This document shows positions 32,657-44,280 of a DNA stretch of 64,000 nucleotides, piece by piece (within the stretch, counting starts at the first letter, position 1; the number at the start of each line of letters is the position of its first letter). The position numbers and the translations under genes were made by a program. The DNA comes from Cordilura impudica. Lineage: Eukaryota > Arthropoda > Insecta > Diptera > Scathophagidae. The notes below the pieces were generated by a model. It searched no databases. It saw only the letters and a list, made by a program, of their open reading frames with translations, and was not told the DNA's origin. Location: contig OY821519.1 of assembly GCA_963682025.1 (NCBI GenBank), positions 65,404,783 through 65,468,782 of the forward strand, written 5' to 3'.

Positions 32657-35426
32657 CAGATGCAAGAGGAGGAGGAGTAGCTCTGTTAATTCATAAATCT
32701 GTCGCTCATAAAAACCTCTTTATATCAAACACATCATCAATCGAAAACATCTCAATTGAAGTTATTATAAATAATAGACCTATTGTTGTATCTTCGTTAT
32801 ATTCACCAAGATATACTCATAACTTCTGTGCTGATATCTTGAACCTAACACCTTCCACCAAAGAATATATAGTTTTTGGTGACCTAAATGCCAAACATTG
32901 TTCTTGGAATTGCCGTTCAAATAATACTGCAGGAATTGCACTCAACAACCTACAGCAATCAAGCAATTTTTTCATTCACTACCCTAATAGACCAACCCTA
33001 TTCCCCCATCAACACAATCGCGAAGCATCCACAGTCGATATTATTTTAAGCAATTCCGCTTTAGATATAGACGTAAAAACAATGGATTACGAAATACCAT
33101 CAGACCATCGCCCCATTATATGTACACTTAAAAGATCAACGGCCTTGCAGGTTGACCTCAATTATTATGATTATAGTGCAACCAACTGGAACATTTTTAT
33201 GAATTTTTTAGACAATAAAATCACGTTATATTCGGATATATACAATACCAAGGTAGTTATTGATCAGGAAATCCAAAAATTTATAAATGTAGTTTTCGAA
33301 GCAAGGGATGTGTCCACACCTAAAATAACTCAACAAAATAATTACACATTACCAGAAAGTACTGTAAAATATATTAAACTAAGAAGAAGCTTTAAAAGAA
33401 AAAGCCAACGATCTTCAAATATAGCCGAGCAAACTTTTTATAATCAATGTACTAAGTTTCTAAGTAACATGATTGATAAAAGTATTAATTCGGAGCGCAA
33501 TAAGAAATGGTCTCAATTATTATCCAATTTAAAACCAGGTGATAAATCATTTTGGCAAATAAGCAGGAACTTGCGAGGAAAAGGAAAAAATCAAATCGCT
33601 CACTTTAAAGTTGGAAATAAAAAAATAACATCTGATAAGGACAAGGCTGAAGTCCTGGCAAATACATTTGTCCAAGCAAATAACCTCACTTCGAACTGTA
33701 ACAACTCGGCAGATACACTAATAAATACAACAGTAAATAATTTTAAGAAGGAAAATCCCAGTTCTGAATCTGCAATTTATACATCTCTTGAAGAAGTAAT
33801 GAATATTGTCTCATCAATAAAACCCTCAAAATCTCCTGGTTTTGACAATGTTCCCAACCTGCTCTTAAAGAAACTACCACTCAAAGCTCTAAAATTACTG
33901 GTTATAATATTTAACAGCTGCATCAAACTCAACTATTTCCCAAACCATTTCAAAAATGCTAAGGTTGTAGCCATAAACAAACCTAGTAAGCCAAAAAATA
34001 ACCCAAACAGCTACAGACCTATTAGTCTATTAAGTAACTTAGGTAAAATATTTGAAAAAATACTACATTCTCGTCTTAGTGAATTTGTAACGACCAATTC
34101 TATTGTTGCCAAAGAACAATTTGGATTTAAAAAAGGGCATAGCACTACGCACCAAATAAACAGAATTAAAAATCAAATAACCACAAATAAAAACAATAAA
34201 CGTTCAACGGGTCTAATATTGTTAGATATTGAAAAAGCGTTTGACACCGTTTGGCATAATGGCCTCTTATTTAAACTTCTTGGTGCAAATATACCAAAAT
34301 ATTTATGCAAACTTATTTCAGATTTTATTCACGGCAGAAACTTTAAAGTTGCGATTAATAATGAAACATCATCTCCAAAAACCATTACCACAGGGTTACC
34401 TCAAGGATCTGTCTTGTCGCCATTGCTTTACTCGATATATACATCCGATTTTAAAGTCCCGAAATATATGAAAATTGCTTACTACGCAGATGATACTTAG
34501 TTAATTTCTTCAAACAAACTTACAAGCGCACTCCTGAAGAAAATGGAAAAGGGACTTGTAAATTTCAGTAAATATTTTCACAAATGGAAAATCAAAATTA
34601 ATCCAAACAAGACCCAAGCAATAATTTTTCCATTCAACAAATCTCCCAAAAGACTGCCAAGACGTCATCTTCTTATTGGAAATAATACCATAAATGTACT
34701 TAACGAGGTCAAATATCTCGGAGTTGTCTCGGACAAAAAGCTTACATTTAAACAACATATTATGGCCACGTGTCAAAAAGCTATAAAATCATTTAAAGCA
34801 TTATGGCCACTACTAAATAGAAGGTCATTTCTAAACCCCAAAAACGAAAATCTACTCTTCAAAAGTGTTATAAGGCCGATATTAACGTACGCGTGTCCTA
34901 TTTGGAGTGACGCTGCCAACTGCCACCTAAAACGCTTACAAATTATACAAAACAAATGTCTTAAAATGATAAATAAAAAGCCCTGGAGGTATCCTACAAA
35001 TCTTCTTCATGAAGAAACAGGTTATGAAAAAATTATCGATTTCATAACAAGGATCAACAACAATTATTTTGCCAAAATTGAAAATTCCTCTTACCCACTG
35101 ATAAGAGAATGTAGAGAAGTAACGTAAAATTAAAAAGAAATCACCAAATTGAAAATTATATGCTTATAGAGGTCTATTATTTCTAATAAACCTTCTATAA
35201 GCATATAAATATTTTCAGATAGTATTTGAATTTATTAAATCATATAAAGGTTTTTTCCCTCCCATTTTCCTTTAAAAATCATTAAAAAAATAAAATAAAA
35301 ACTATTTAATGTCTTTAGATCCTATATATTATTTGTTGCAATATCTATGTTAAGATAAGATCTCATATGTAAATATCAAAATTTGTTAAAATATGTAAAT
35401 AAAGGAAGAATATTTAATTGAAAAAA
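32657..35426 (+). mobile_element. LINE-A copy 3, 5'-truncated
   Basis: Flanked by a 12-bp target duplication (attgttaattaa at 32645-32656 and 35427-35438) within family E. It starts inside the ORF2 endonuclease and keeps the complete 3'UTR, including the hairpin (35157-35207) and A-rich end. It is closest in sequence to a functional reading frame among the copies here, so probably young. Confidence 0.93.
32660..35127 (+). pseudogene. LINE-A copy 3 ORF2, truncated, one nonsense codon after YADDT
   Basis: Open from the truncation point to TAG at 34498-34500, then in the same frame again to 35127. It holds the endonuclease C-half (VFGDLNAKHCSWN; IPSDHRPIICTL) and RT with all blocks, including LDIEKAFDTVWHNGLLF, GLPQGSVLSPLLYSIYTSDF and MKIAYYADDT. 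The TAG lies immediately after YADDT and replaces a codon that is GCG in copy 1. Downstream are the thumb-like and C-terminal parts (KRLPRRHLLIGNNTINVLN; LKRLQIIQNKCLKMINKKPW). Apart from the 5' truncation this TAG is the only lesion I see. Confidence 0.93.
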
Positions 35427-36322
35427 ATTGTTAATTAATATTAAAAAATTTATTTTTCTTGCAATATTAATCTTTATAATTTACTCAGTTCGCCACAAGC
35501 AGTGTTGTATTTTCATATGTTTGTCATGCCAAAATAGAACCTGTTCAAAACTGGGTTCACACAAGGCAATTTTTGTTGCGCAACTTTTCTTCAATTCTCT
35601 TTTAAAGTTGCCTTAATGTTCACACAGAGAAATTTATTGCCGCAACTTTTCGTTTTCTTTTGCTTTCAAATTCTTAAATTTTTGACAGTTCACTTTATTA
35701 GAGTTTGTATAAAAAAATTTTTATTATTGCTTGAAAGTGAAAAATCTATTTGTGTGGAAAAATGGAAGTCGAAGACAAAAATGAAATAATAAAAAATAAT
35801 AAAATAAATTTAATAATAATTATAATTTTTCACAGCGAAGCAAAGAATAAAAAGAAATGTCAAATAATCAGCTGCAGCTAACTTCATGCTTATAATTACG
35901 AATGTCACAACAAAACGAGTTGCCGAGTAGATGCAACTCCGTACCAAATACCTCTCTTCTTTACCCTCTCTCCTATAAACTCAAAAATTGCGCGAACACA
36001 GACTAATTGAAAAATGTACATGTGTCTTTCCTCATATATTGTACATAAACAATGTTTCATATCATCACACGATGTGTAAAACTTTTGCTGCGGGAAAATT
36101 TGACAGTACATATGTAAAAAATACATCGTGTGATAGTGCCTTTAGTTATTCATACTTCTTGACAAATAAATGCCTATCAGAGTTGCTATGCAATGGCACA
36201 CAATTTAAGCAATGACTCCCACACTTTAAACATATGTTGACAATTGTTAAAAATAAATACATTTTTAAATTATTTAATTGTAAAAATTTCTGAAATAACC
36301 AATAAAACTCGTTCAAAATTAT

Positions 36323-36739
36323 ATGCGAAGATCAATTCACGTTGCTGTTTTCAACATGTCTAAAAATAAAAGCAAAAAGTCAAATGCATCTAAATCACAG
36401 AACGCAGTAAAAACAACAAATACAAGCAGTGACGAGCCAATTCAGCTTGACAAAAGTGGAAATATTACTATACGCGTATTAGCTAAGCCGGGAGCGAAAC
36501 AGAATGGTATTACGGATATATCTAGCGAAGGTGTAGGCGTGCAAATAGCAGCACCACCTACCGAAGGTGAGGCAAATGCTGAATTGGTAAAATATCTTTC
36601 GAAGGTACTTAATCTCAGGAAAAGCGATGTCTCATTAGATAAGGGATCACGATCACGCAATAAAATTGTTATGGTGAATAAAGGAGTTTCAACACCAGAA
36701 AATGTCATGGAATTTATACGTAAAGAAATTGAATCATAG
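36323..36739 (+). CDS. UPF0235 (YggU/DUF167) family protein, C15orf40-like
   Basis: A single-exon 138-codon gene. Residues about 45-130 carry the YggU/DUF167 fold signature: [16 protein letters not shown], then [20 protein letters not shown] (family pattern V.v.APP.eGkAN..l...L), [19 protein letters not shown] (pattern ks.v.i..G..sR.K). The N-terminal 45 residues are Ser/Lys-rich and probably disordered. Two starts are possible: ATG 36323, giving an Arg-containing leader, or ATG 36356 (MSKNKSKK), whose context (tcaacATG) fits fly start sites better. The family is widely conserved with unknown biochemical function. From memory the Drosophila homologue (CG14966) lies close to Hsp83, so this may be ancient synteny with the Hsp83 gene 8 kb away; I cannot check that here. 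Confidence 0.85.
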   Translation: MRRSIHVAVFNMSKNKSKKSNASKSQNAVKTTNTSSDEPIQLDKSGNITIRVLAKPGAKQNGITDISSEGVGVQIAAPPTEGEANAELVKYLSKVLNLRKSDVSLDKGSRSRNKIVMVNKGVSTPENVMEFIRKEIES

Positions 36740-37790
36740 TAAAATGTGGATGTTTCTTCTAACTGGCAAATTTCTATTCGTATATGTATGTACATTTATA
36801 CGTGTGAATTGTTTTCTTATATTGAAAGACTGTAGTAAACATTTTAAATTATTAATTTTTAATTATTAAATTATCAAGCTATGTACATATGTACATACTA
36901 GATATACTTATAATGAAGTTATACAATACAATACAAATGCGCAAACAAATATTAAATCCAATCACATATAAAAATAAAAACTAAGAAAGTTATAGTTGGA
37001 TCTTTGCTGATAAATAACTGGATATGGAAAATAAGCATAAACCCAAAATTTTTTGTTATTGTTGTTAGTTTATGGCGGACAGATATCAAAAAGTTCATAA
37101 CCGACATCAGTTTTATGTAAACCAAATTTGAAAAAAATTATGCAAAAAAAATTTTTTTGATAGATTTACGTGAAATAGTGTAACTTCAGGAAAAAATAAA
37201 ACTTAAAAGTATTAATTTTTATGCGGTTGAAAAAAACATGGAAACCTTTACTAGGTATTTCCCTCTATTTTTGTTTTCAATATTTTGTTTAGTATCCACT
37301 TTTTTAGTACTGCTTCACATCGTCGCACAGTGGGATGAATAACAACTGTTGCGTTTGAATTACTCTATACCTCACATAGTTCAACTGTTTGAGCTGGTCT
37401 CTCTTTTGGGATTTTTGATTTCGGCTCTTAATTTTCTGGAATTTGTAGCCAAAAATTGATTTTTATTATAAACAAAACAATGATTTTTGGCGCAAATGTG
37501 ACACTACGGTGCGCAAGAATGGGATTTGTTGCAATAAATACTAAAAAAAAAAAATGTCTTCCTGAAACATTTACGCCAAAAATTATTTTTTATTTTCGGC
37601 AAAAACATTTTTTGGAGACAAATTCCAGAAAAATGAGAGCAGAAATCAAAAATCCGAAAAGAGGGATCGATGGCCAAATTCAAGACGAACATTTTAAAAA
37701 AAAACCCAGCTTAAACAGTTGAACTATGTTAGGTGTAGAGTAAATTGAACGGAACCGTTGCTATTGGTCCCACAGAGCGCCGAGGCATAG
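36740..37790. other. AT-rich intergenic sequence
   Basis: A weak family D-like trace near 36990-37110 (ggatatggaaaataagcataaaccc; ggcggacagatatcaaaaag). Frames such as 37456-37722 are low complexity. An inverted pair of 'ttttggcgcaaatgtg/acatttacgccaaaa' around 37488-37585 flanks an imperfect hairpin. No gene. Confidence 0.35.
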
Positions 37791-37794
37791 TCTA

Positions 37795-38165
37795 TTAAAT
37801 TGTTGATGCTATTTATTGAAACTTCTTGTCACTGAATTAACCACTTCGATAAGATCTGTCTTGTTTGTGTAATTTCGTGTTGGTATTTTTCCATCTAAAA
37901 TTTCCCATATATTTTCTATGGGATTGAGATCTGGTGACTCGGCTGGACATTCCAAAACACTAACTGCTTTAGATTACAGCCATTACTTTGGAGGTGTGTT
38001 TTGCGTCATTGTCATGTTCGAAATTCCAGACCAGGGGCATATTATTTCTCTGCGTATGGATACATTTCTTCATTTGAATTTTACCTGTATCCAATTCCAG
38101 TTAGAGTATCTTTTACTACATGACTGAAGGAAAGGGTCCAACCTTGGTCTGAAAACCAACCCCAT
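37795..38165 (-). pseudogene. Second Tc1-type transposase, C-terminal fragment
   Basis: The minus strand encodes FEHDNDAKHTSKVMAV (second catalytic Asp region of Tc1 elements, usual DNDPKHTS), then ESPDLNPIENIWEILDGKIP and TDLIEVVNSVT (SPDLNPIENLW is the Tc1 C-terminal hallmark, including the third acidic residue). A frameshift lies near 37965. The upstream part of the same protein is at 39865-40155, separated by family G and other insertions. Confidence 0.8.
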
Positions 38166-38440
38166 AGCATAGTTTAGACATCGCTAAACTTAACAGGGGT
38201 CGACTCGTCGCGTTCGTTATCGAAATTTTTTGATCGAAATTATTTTTTTATTTTCCAAAATAAAATACTAAGAGTAATTTTACTCTGTTACAGCTAACGA
38301 GTTGTGATCCATAGTTAATAGTTAAAGTAAAACGAGGTCTGACGATTGTCCGTCTTCTTTAAATAATAAATCAAAATATGGAATTTCGATTGATTTTACT
38401 CGATATCGAATGCGACAATTTACCCCCAGTTTTATTTGTA

Positions 38441-39664
38441 CTAGCAGAGCCCAGCCCTCGAAGTTCGAGTGAAAATTCTAGGAAATTTTATTTTTTTGTT
38501 CATTATTAAATGATTTTATAAGAGCCTAATGGTATGCTAATCAATTTTAGTCAATTCACAATTCAACACTTTAAATAAAATTCATTAAATTTCATTATAA
38601 ATATTTCTGTGGTTTTCTAGAATAACCGCGTATGTCATAAAATCAAAATTTTCAGGGGAGCCAAAAAACGTTATATTTGAATTTATGGGCTCGATACAAA
38701 GATTTTAGAGCCTTTTATTTAACAGTCCTGTAGATATGGGCAATAAATACTTTATATAAAATTTTGAGTCAAAAATCTTCAGAGGAATAGATCCTAGAGA
38801 AGGACGAAAAAACAATATGTAAATTACACTTAAAGTGAAAAAGAAAACTACCAATGCAAATACACATGTAGACATAAGTTGTGGTTGCTTGAAAAATTGA
38901 TTTTTTTGCTCGTCAACAAAAAGTTAACGGGACTTAGGATGAGAATATAACAACGTATTAAGAGCAATAGTGACAAAAAATAACAGAAATAAACACACAA
39001 GTTTTTACAAGTGGTTATAAACCGAAAAGTAATCCAAAATTATTTTGCATTTTTTTTCATTAATAACAACGTATGTCGCTATGTGTCGTTTTCTGAGAAA
39101 ACGTTATTTAAAGAAAAAACTCAGAAATGGTCAATATTTTTTTGAAAAAAATTGAACACATGTAAAGGGCGTTAAAAATTAATATATTTGGCATAGTTAA
39201 TTCAAAACTGACAAAAATTGACATACGCGGTTATTCTAGAAAACCACAGATTTATTTTTAAAGCCGCTAAAGGTATGCTAATCATGCAAATTCTAGAAAA
39301 TATTTTTTCATTCAATTTTTGTCTTCCAATGTTTTTTAATCTATATATATAAACTTTTTTTGAACATTTAAATGACCCTAAAGGTATGTATGTTAATCAA
39401 TTTTAGCAATTCACAAATCAACACAGAGCGTTTGATATATAATTTAAATCATTCGCATTAACAGGGTGTAACGAATTATTATAAATATTTTATTTTATTT
39501 AATTTATATATTTTTAAGACAGATTAAAAATAAATTTTATCATTCTCAGCTTCTCCTCCATATGAACTATAACTATGCCAATTTTCACACTCCTCTATGT
39601 CCGCATATTGCTTAAAAAGGGAACTAAAAATTTACCTTCATATATTAATATATAGATAAGAAAC
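38441..39664 (-). mobile_element. Family G Helitron-like element, copy 2, interrupted by a MITE
   Basis: On the plus strand it begins CTAGCAGAGCCCAGCCCTCG, the inverse of the family end, and contains 'taatggtatgctaatcaattttag' and later 'tcctccatatgaactataac'. It is split at 38607-39249 by an element with 31-bp inverted ends; after that the G sequence continues with a partial internal duplication ('aaaggtatgctaatca' and again 'aaaggtatgtatgttaatc'). Confidence 0.6.
38607..39249. mobile_element. MITE with 31-bp perfect terminal inverted repeats
   Basis: Bases 38607-38637 (starting ctgtggttttctagaataac) are exactly inverse to 39219-39249, then similarity continues weakly inward. The element is 643 bp with no coding capacity. 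Flanks are aaatattt before and atttattt after, so the target duplication could be attt or an imperfect 8-mer; I cannot settle the superfamily. Confidence 0.8.
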
Positions 39665-39674
39665 ACATACGGAG

Positions 39675-39880
39675 TACGTGTTTTATGTATGTGTTAGTAG
39701 CAACTTTAAATCAGCATTACTCAAAAAAAAATGTTCCAGACGGTGCAAATCTGTAAATCTGATGGACAGCTTAAAAGAAATACCTTTCAATTGAGGTATG
39801 TTTGGTCAAAATCGGTTATTAATTACAATTTTTATATCGGTCATAAGAAATCGCCTTGCCTATTAATATTATATTTTGGA
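39675..39880 (-). mobile_element. Family A fragment
   Basis: Reverse-orientation piece of family A: gttttatgtatgtgttagtagcaa, aaatacctttcaa, tcggtcataagaaatcgcc, tgcctattaatatta. The hairpin/CTAG end is missing. Confidence 0.5.
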
Positions 39881-40155
39881 TTTAGTCATTTTTCTTGGGC
39901 CGCCGTACAAACGTTCTTCCATCATAGACTTTTAAATGAAACTTGGACTCATCTGAAAAGAGCACAGTATTCCAATTCCGTCATGGTCAGCTGATATCAA
40001 TGGTTTCTTTACAGGATGATAACAACCAAGATCAGTCTCAATTCTTCGTCGGGAAACAGTGGAGCAAATATTTTGAGTTTCCGATTGTTAATGTCCTCTT
40101 TCAGTAGCATTATTTGACATTTTTTAAATTCTCTTGCTAGTAAATTATTCTGTCT
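39865..40155 (-). pseudogene. Second Tc1-type transposase, N-proximal fragment
   Basis: Minus strand encodes WNTVLFSDESKFHLKVYDGR and TFVRRPKKND, i.e. the first catalytic Asp (FSDESKF) and the following block of Tc1-type transposases, with stops upstream and after. It belongs with the C-terminal fragment at 37795-38165; family G, a MITE and a family A fragment now lie between them. Confidence 0.75.
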
Positions 40156-40330
40156 TTGACTAGTTTTACGGGGCCTAACTATATATTTTTTTAGTAATTT
40201 ATGATATTATAAAATTATTCATAGAATATTTCGCACAACTTTTCTTTTGTTTAAGACCAGCAGTAAAATTATCTATTAATCTTTTTTAGCGCTTCACAAA
40301 ACTTTATTCTTGCCACTAATTCGTAATAAT

Positions 40331-40588
40331 TATAAGTTTAAAACATTGGAAAATAATGAAAAACGAAAAATGGAAAATGAAAAATAAAAAACTAAAAATG
40401 AAAAACGAAAAATGAAAAACTAAAAATGAAAAACTAAAAATGAAAAACGAAAAATGAAAATTGAAACATTAAAAATGGAAAATGAAAAATAGAAAATGAA
40501 AAATTAAAAATTGAAAAATTAAAAATGGAAAATGAAAAACTAAAAATTAAAAATTGAAAAATAAAAATGAAAAATGGAAAATGAAAAT
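40331..40588. repeat. Simple repeat, aaaatgaaaaa(c/t) units
   Basis: Irregular 6-14 base units (aaaaatgaaaaac, gaaaaatg, gaaaaactaaa) over about 260 bases. No coding content. Confidence 0.9.
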
Positions 40589-40590
40589 TA

Positions 40591-41289
40591 ACAAGTAAGA
40601 AAATTATAGTCGGTCTAGACCGACTATACGATACCCTATACCATGCGTTTAGAGACCCTATCTCTCAGGACCAACTAACTGGATATAGAAAATAAGCATA
40701 AACCAAATTTGAGTGGGATTTTTATTAATTTTTTCGGCTGCAGATATGAAGAAGTTCATATCGGATGCTATATCTATATGGGGACTAGGCCCAAAAATGG
40801 ACCGATCCTGACCATGTTTGGTAAAGTCTCTTGTATTTTGCAAAAATATATACAAACAAAATTTGAGAAGAATCAGTGCAATATTTTTGTTTTTTGATAG
40901 ATTTAAGTGAAGATCGGGAAGCAGCTCTATATGGGGCCTATGACTAAGAGTTGTCCAATAGGGATCATTTTTGGACTACTGATTAAAGGATGTAATATAT
41001 ACATACAAACCCAATTTGACTAAGATTTGTATAATAATTTGGATCTTATGGCAATTTATGTCGATTTCATAGGGGTCATTTGTATGGGGACTAGGTCTGA
41101 ACATGGACCGATTCTCACCAATAGCGTTCATCCCATGGCCGATAGAAGATCAAATACCAAATTTCGTCAAAATATATTCATATTTGCGACCTGCAGTTTG
41201 ATTACAAACTTTACATGGACACACAGACGGACGGACGGACGGTATCCTATAGTCGGTCTAGACCGACTATAATTTTCTTACTTGTTTTA
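40591..41289 (+). mobile_element. Family D element with a 24-bp palindrome near each end
   Basis: Ends: acaagtaagaaaat followed by a perfect palindrome (40605-40628; tatagtcggtct plus its inverse complement), and at the other end the same palindrome (41248-41271) followed by aattttcttacttgttttaa. Interior blocks (ataccctataccatgcgttt; gactaggcccaaaaatgg; ccgatcctgaccatg; acacagacggacggacgg) recur at 14.3, 43.1-44.3 and 56.7 kb. It has no coding capacity. The long self-complementary ends suggest Helentron/DINE-type or MITE mobility; class uncertain. Confidence 0.75.
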
Positions 41290-41299
41290 AATTAAATTT

Positions 41300-41670
41300 T
41301 TCTCAAATTTTTCTTATAGGGATAAAACTTTGGGTGTTATAACGCTGGCTGCGTTATATAATGAATTTCATTGGGGGCTTTCTACTCTAGTAAAAGAAAA
41401 ATAAAACCATTTTTCAAATAGTAACGAATTCTTTCTATAGAAGACACAATCATTGTTTTTTATAACAAGGAATTATAATAGAAACTGGCCAACAAGAAAA
41501 GCAATTAACTTTAAATTTAATTGGTTTTCGAAATTTAAATTTCAGTACCGACATCAGTTTTAAAGTGGTAGCCGTACCCAATATTGGTTGTAATATTGAG
41601 TTTAAGATGCAGGTGGAGGGTATCAAAGATTCGGCCCAGCCGAATTTAACACTCTTACTTGTTTTAATTG
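41300..41670 (+). mobile_element. Family F non-autonomous element, copy 1
   Basis: Blocks 'aacgctggctgcgttatata', 'ctttctatagaagacac', 'gaaactggccaacaagaaaa', 'gtggtagccgtacccaatat', 'gtttaagatgcaggtgga', ending in a short hairpin (ttcggc-cca-gccgaa, about 41632-41646) and aacactcttacttgtttt. A second copy is at 52.3-53.05 kb. The end 'cttacttgtttt' after a hairpin is shared with family D, suggesting a common transposition mechanism. Confidence 0.65.
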
Positions 41671-41689
41671 TATTTTTTTGTAACAAATT

Positions 41690-42028
41690 TGTTATTATGT
41701 TTTGATAGAGAACACACCGAAGAGTGATTTCGCAAATAATCTAACCCATAAAAACAAAGTTTTTCTTAAAGCTCTTTCTTTCCTTATGCATATGAGTTTT
41801 AAATCTCTCCTATGTCAAAGTTAATCTTCTTTTTTCACAGCAAGTCTATCGATCAAGTTTTAGATCGATCGCATAAGGGAAAATGGGTTTTAAATCACTC
41901 CGTGACTGTGCGTGACTATGTCGAAGTTGATCTTTCTTTACAGCAAGTACATCGACCAAGGTTCAGATCGGTCGGATGAGGGTAAATGACATTTAAATCA
42001 CTCCGTGACTTTGCGCGACCCTGCGTGA
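41690..42028. repeat. Family C repeat (gatcactccgtgac), part 1
   Basis: Tandem-like blocks 'atcgatcaagttttagatcg', 'cataagggaaaatggg', 'atcactccgtgactgtgcgt', repeated about every 120 bases. The same family is at 2780-2950 and 56105-56475. It is interrupted here by a LINE-B fragment and resumes at 42866. Confidence 0.6.
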
Positions 42029-42845
42029 TTTTTTTTTATTTTATTTATTAGTATTATTATACTTTAAAATGCGCATGGGTTACATATTTTTGCACTATTT
42101 TTTGATCTAAAATTCTGAATTATTTATATTATTTCTTATAAAAATTACACAATCTCTTTTAAAAATATATTCATTTGTCTGTTCTTTGATATTATTTGGT
42201 AACGAGTTATATAATTGTAGTCCTTTATAGAAAAGTGATCGCTGTTGTGTTTACTCGTTGTAGTCTAAAATCTCCATCATTTCTCAGCCCATACGGTTGC
42301 ACGTCTCTCACATAATTAAGTTGTTCGCATAGATATTCTGGCGCCATTCCCATTTTCATCTTTTATATAAAAAGTATAGTATTTAATTTCAATCGTTGAT
42401 TAATTTTCAACCACTTAAGGGTATTTAACATTAACTCAATTGGAGTATAAATGTTGCATTTCAAAATTGTTCTCATTGCTTTATTTTGTAATTTTTGTAG
42501 TCTATCGATTTGTGTTTTTGTACAACATGTATAAAAAATTGTTGAACTAAATTGAAAATGTGGTTTTATAATCGTATTGTATATATTAATTGCCGTTATT
42601 GTTGATATTTTATTTCTAATTCTTTTAAAAAACCAATTTTTCTGCAAATATAATCCATGTGTTCTTTAAATTTAAGTTCTTTATCAATTATAAAACCAAG
42701 GCATTTTATTTGTTCCACTTTTTCAATTATTTCATTATTAATTATAAATTATAAAGTTTCTGTTACTAGTCATATTTATTTCTATAATTTTCGTTTTTGT
42801 TTCATTTAATTTTAACTTGTTCATATTTAACCAAATACATACATA
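42029..42845 (-). pseudogene. LINE-B-related 3' fragment
   Basis: Minus-strand translation matches the C-terminal part of LINE-B: FFKRIRNKISTITAINIYNT, IIKPHFQFSSTIFYTC, RLQKLQNKAMRTILKCNIYT (compare LQKLQNKAMRSILKCN in the copy at 18.2-20.9 kb). It begins at a T-rich 3' end near 42029 and is truncated near 42845. Divergence is substantial, so it is an older or different subfamily copy; inserted in family C. Confidence 0.8.
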
Positions 42846-42865
42846 CTTTGACTGTTCTTCACTAA

Positions 42866-43045
42866 GTCAAAGTATGTATGGACCAAGTTTGAGATCGATC
42901 GGATGAAGGGAAATGACATTTAGATCACTCCGTGACTGTGCGTGACTACCCCTTAATTAATCTGTAGTCACGATAAGACTATGGGCCAAGTTTCAGATCA
43001 ATTGGATAAGGGGGAATGGGGTCCAGCAGACAGACAGAGAGTATG
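42866..43045. repeat. Family C repeat, part 2
   Basis: 'gaccaagtttgagatcgatc', 'tcactccgtgactgtgcgtg', 'taatctgtagtcacgataag' and a cagacagacagag end; continues the family C order after the LINE-B insertion. Confidence 0.6.
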
Positions 43046-43089
43046 AGTTAAGAGTTAAAAAAAAACATAATTTTAGGAAATTATAAAAG

Positions 43090-43425
43090 AACAAAATTGA
43101 CAAATTCAGAATTTTGCGTAATGAATTGCTACCCACTGTATATGATAATCTGGATCTAACGGCTATTTCACTATGTCTGATGGGGGTTAGGTCTGCATAT
43201 TCACCGATTTGCACCAATTTAAATAGCCTGTCTACCATGATTGATAAAAGCTTATATACTAAATTTTATCAAAATGTAGTTGCGTAGTTTGACTACAATG
43301 TTTACGGACGGACAGACAGACATCACTAAATCGACTCAGAAAGTGATTCCGAGTCTGGGTCAAATATTTTTGGTAGTTACAAACATCATTATACCCTAAT
43401 CTCTTTTTGGTGCAGGATATAAAAA
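43090..43425 (+). mobile_element. Family D-like fragment, plus orientation
   Basis: Contains 'ctgatgggggttaggtctgc', 'ttcaccgatttgcaccaatt', 'tttacggacggacagacaga', 'aatcgactcagaaagtgatt' and 'tataccctaatctctttttg', the right half of a family D-type element. It lies head to head with the next, reversed D copy. Confidence 0.55.
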
Positions 43426-43499
43426 GAAGCAACAGAAATCTCCATCAGTACTCTCAACTAATAAAATACTAAGATACCAAAATAAAATACTAGGAATAA

Positions 43500-44280
43500 T
43501 TATACCCTATATCACTATGTGGTTTGGGTATAATGACTTTGTGCTGCTGTTTGTAACAGCCAAAAATATTTGACCTACACCCATCTTTAATTATACCGAT
43601 CGAATCAGAATCACTATCTGATTCGATTTAACGATGTCCGTCCGTCCGTGTGTCCATGTAAAGCTTGTAATCAAACTGCAGGTCGCAAATATGAATATAT
43701 TTTGACGAAATTTGGTATTTAATCTTTTATCGGCCATGGGATGAACGCTATTGAAATTGGTGAGAATCGGTCCATGTTCAGACCTAGCCCCCATACAAAT
43801 GACCCCTATGAAATCAACATATATTGCAATAAGATCCAAATTATCATACAAATCTTAGTCAAATTGGGTTTGTATGTATATAGTACATCCATTAATCAGT
43901 AGTCCAAAAAATGATGCCTATTGGACAACTCTTAGTCATAGGCCCCATATAGAGCTGCTTCCCGATCTTCACTTAAATCTATCAAAAAACAAAAATATTG
44001 CACTGATTCTTCTCAAATTTTGTTTGTATATATTTTTGCAAAATACAAGAGACTTTACCAAACATAGTCAGGATCGGTCCATTTTTGGGCCTAGTCCCCA
44101 TATAGCATCCGATATGAACTTTTTCATATCGCAGCCAAAAAATTAATAAAAATCCCACTCAAATTTGGTTTATGCTTATTTTCTATATCCAGTTAGTTGG
44201 GCCTGAGAGATAGGGTCTCTAAACGCATGGTATAGGGTATCGTATAGTCGGTCTAGACCGACTATAATTTTCTTGTTTTA
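43500..44280 (-). mobile_element. Family D element, minus orientation
   Basis: Starts tataccctatatcactatgt and ends with the 24-bp palindrome (44243-44266) followed by aattttcttgtttta. It is nearly identical, in inverse, to the copy at 40591-41289 through most of its length, so both are young. The far end palindrome is replaced by the 'taccctat' end also seen at 56713. Confidence 0.75.

Larger units (their letters stand above)
31213..36143. mobile_element. Family E MITE-type element carrying two nested insertions
   Basis: Inverted ends: aaaggtgatatcatacgatg (31213) against the inverse of catcgtgtgatagtgccttt (ending 36143). The interior (aaaagtgacag/ctgtcac, gtatgacataacctctaaatg, aaacaacagctgatttaatt) matches the inverse of the copy at 56.7-57.9 kb block for block. 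The element is split by a Tc1-like transposon (31246-32437) and by LINE-A copy 3 (32657-35426); removing both leaves about 1 kb of E. No coding capacity. Confidence 0.75.

Noticed and set aside
37918..38127. Plus-strand frame of 69 codons
   Set aside because: It is antisense to a clear Tc1-type transposase C-terminal fragment on the minus strand.
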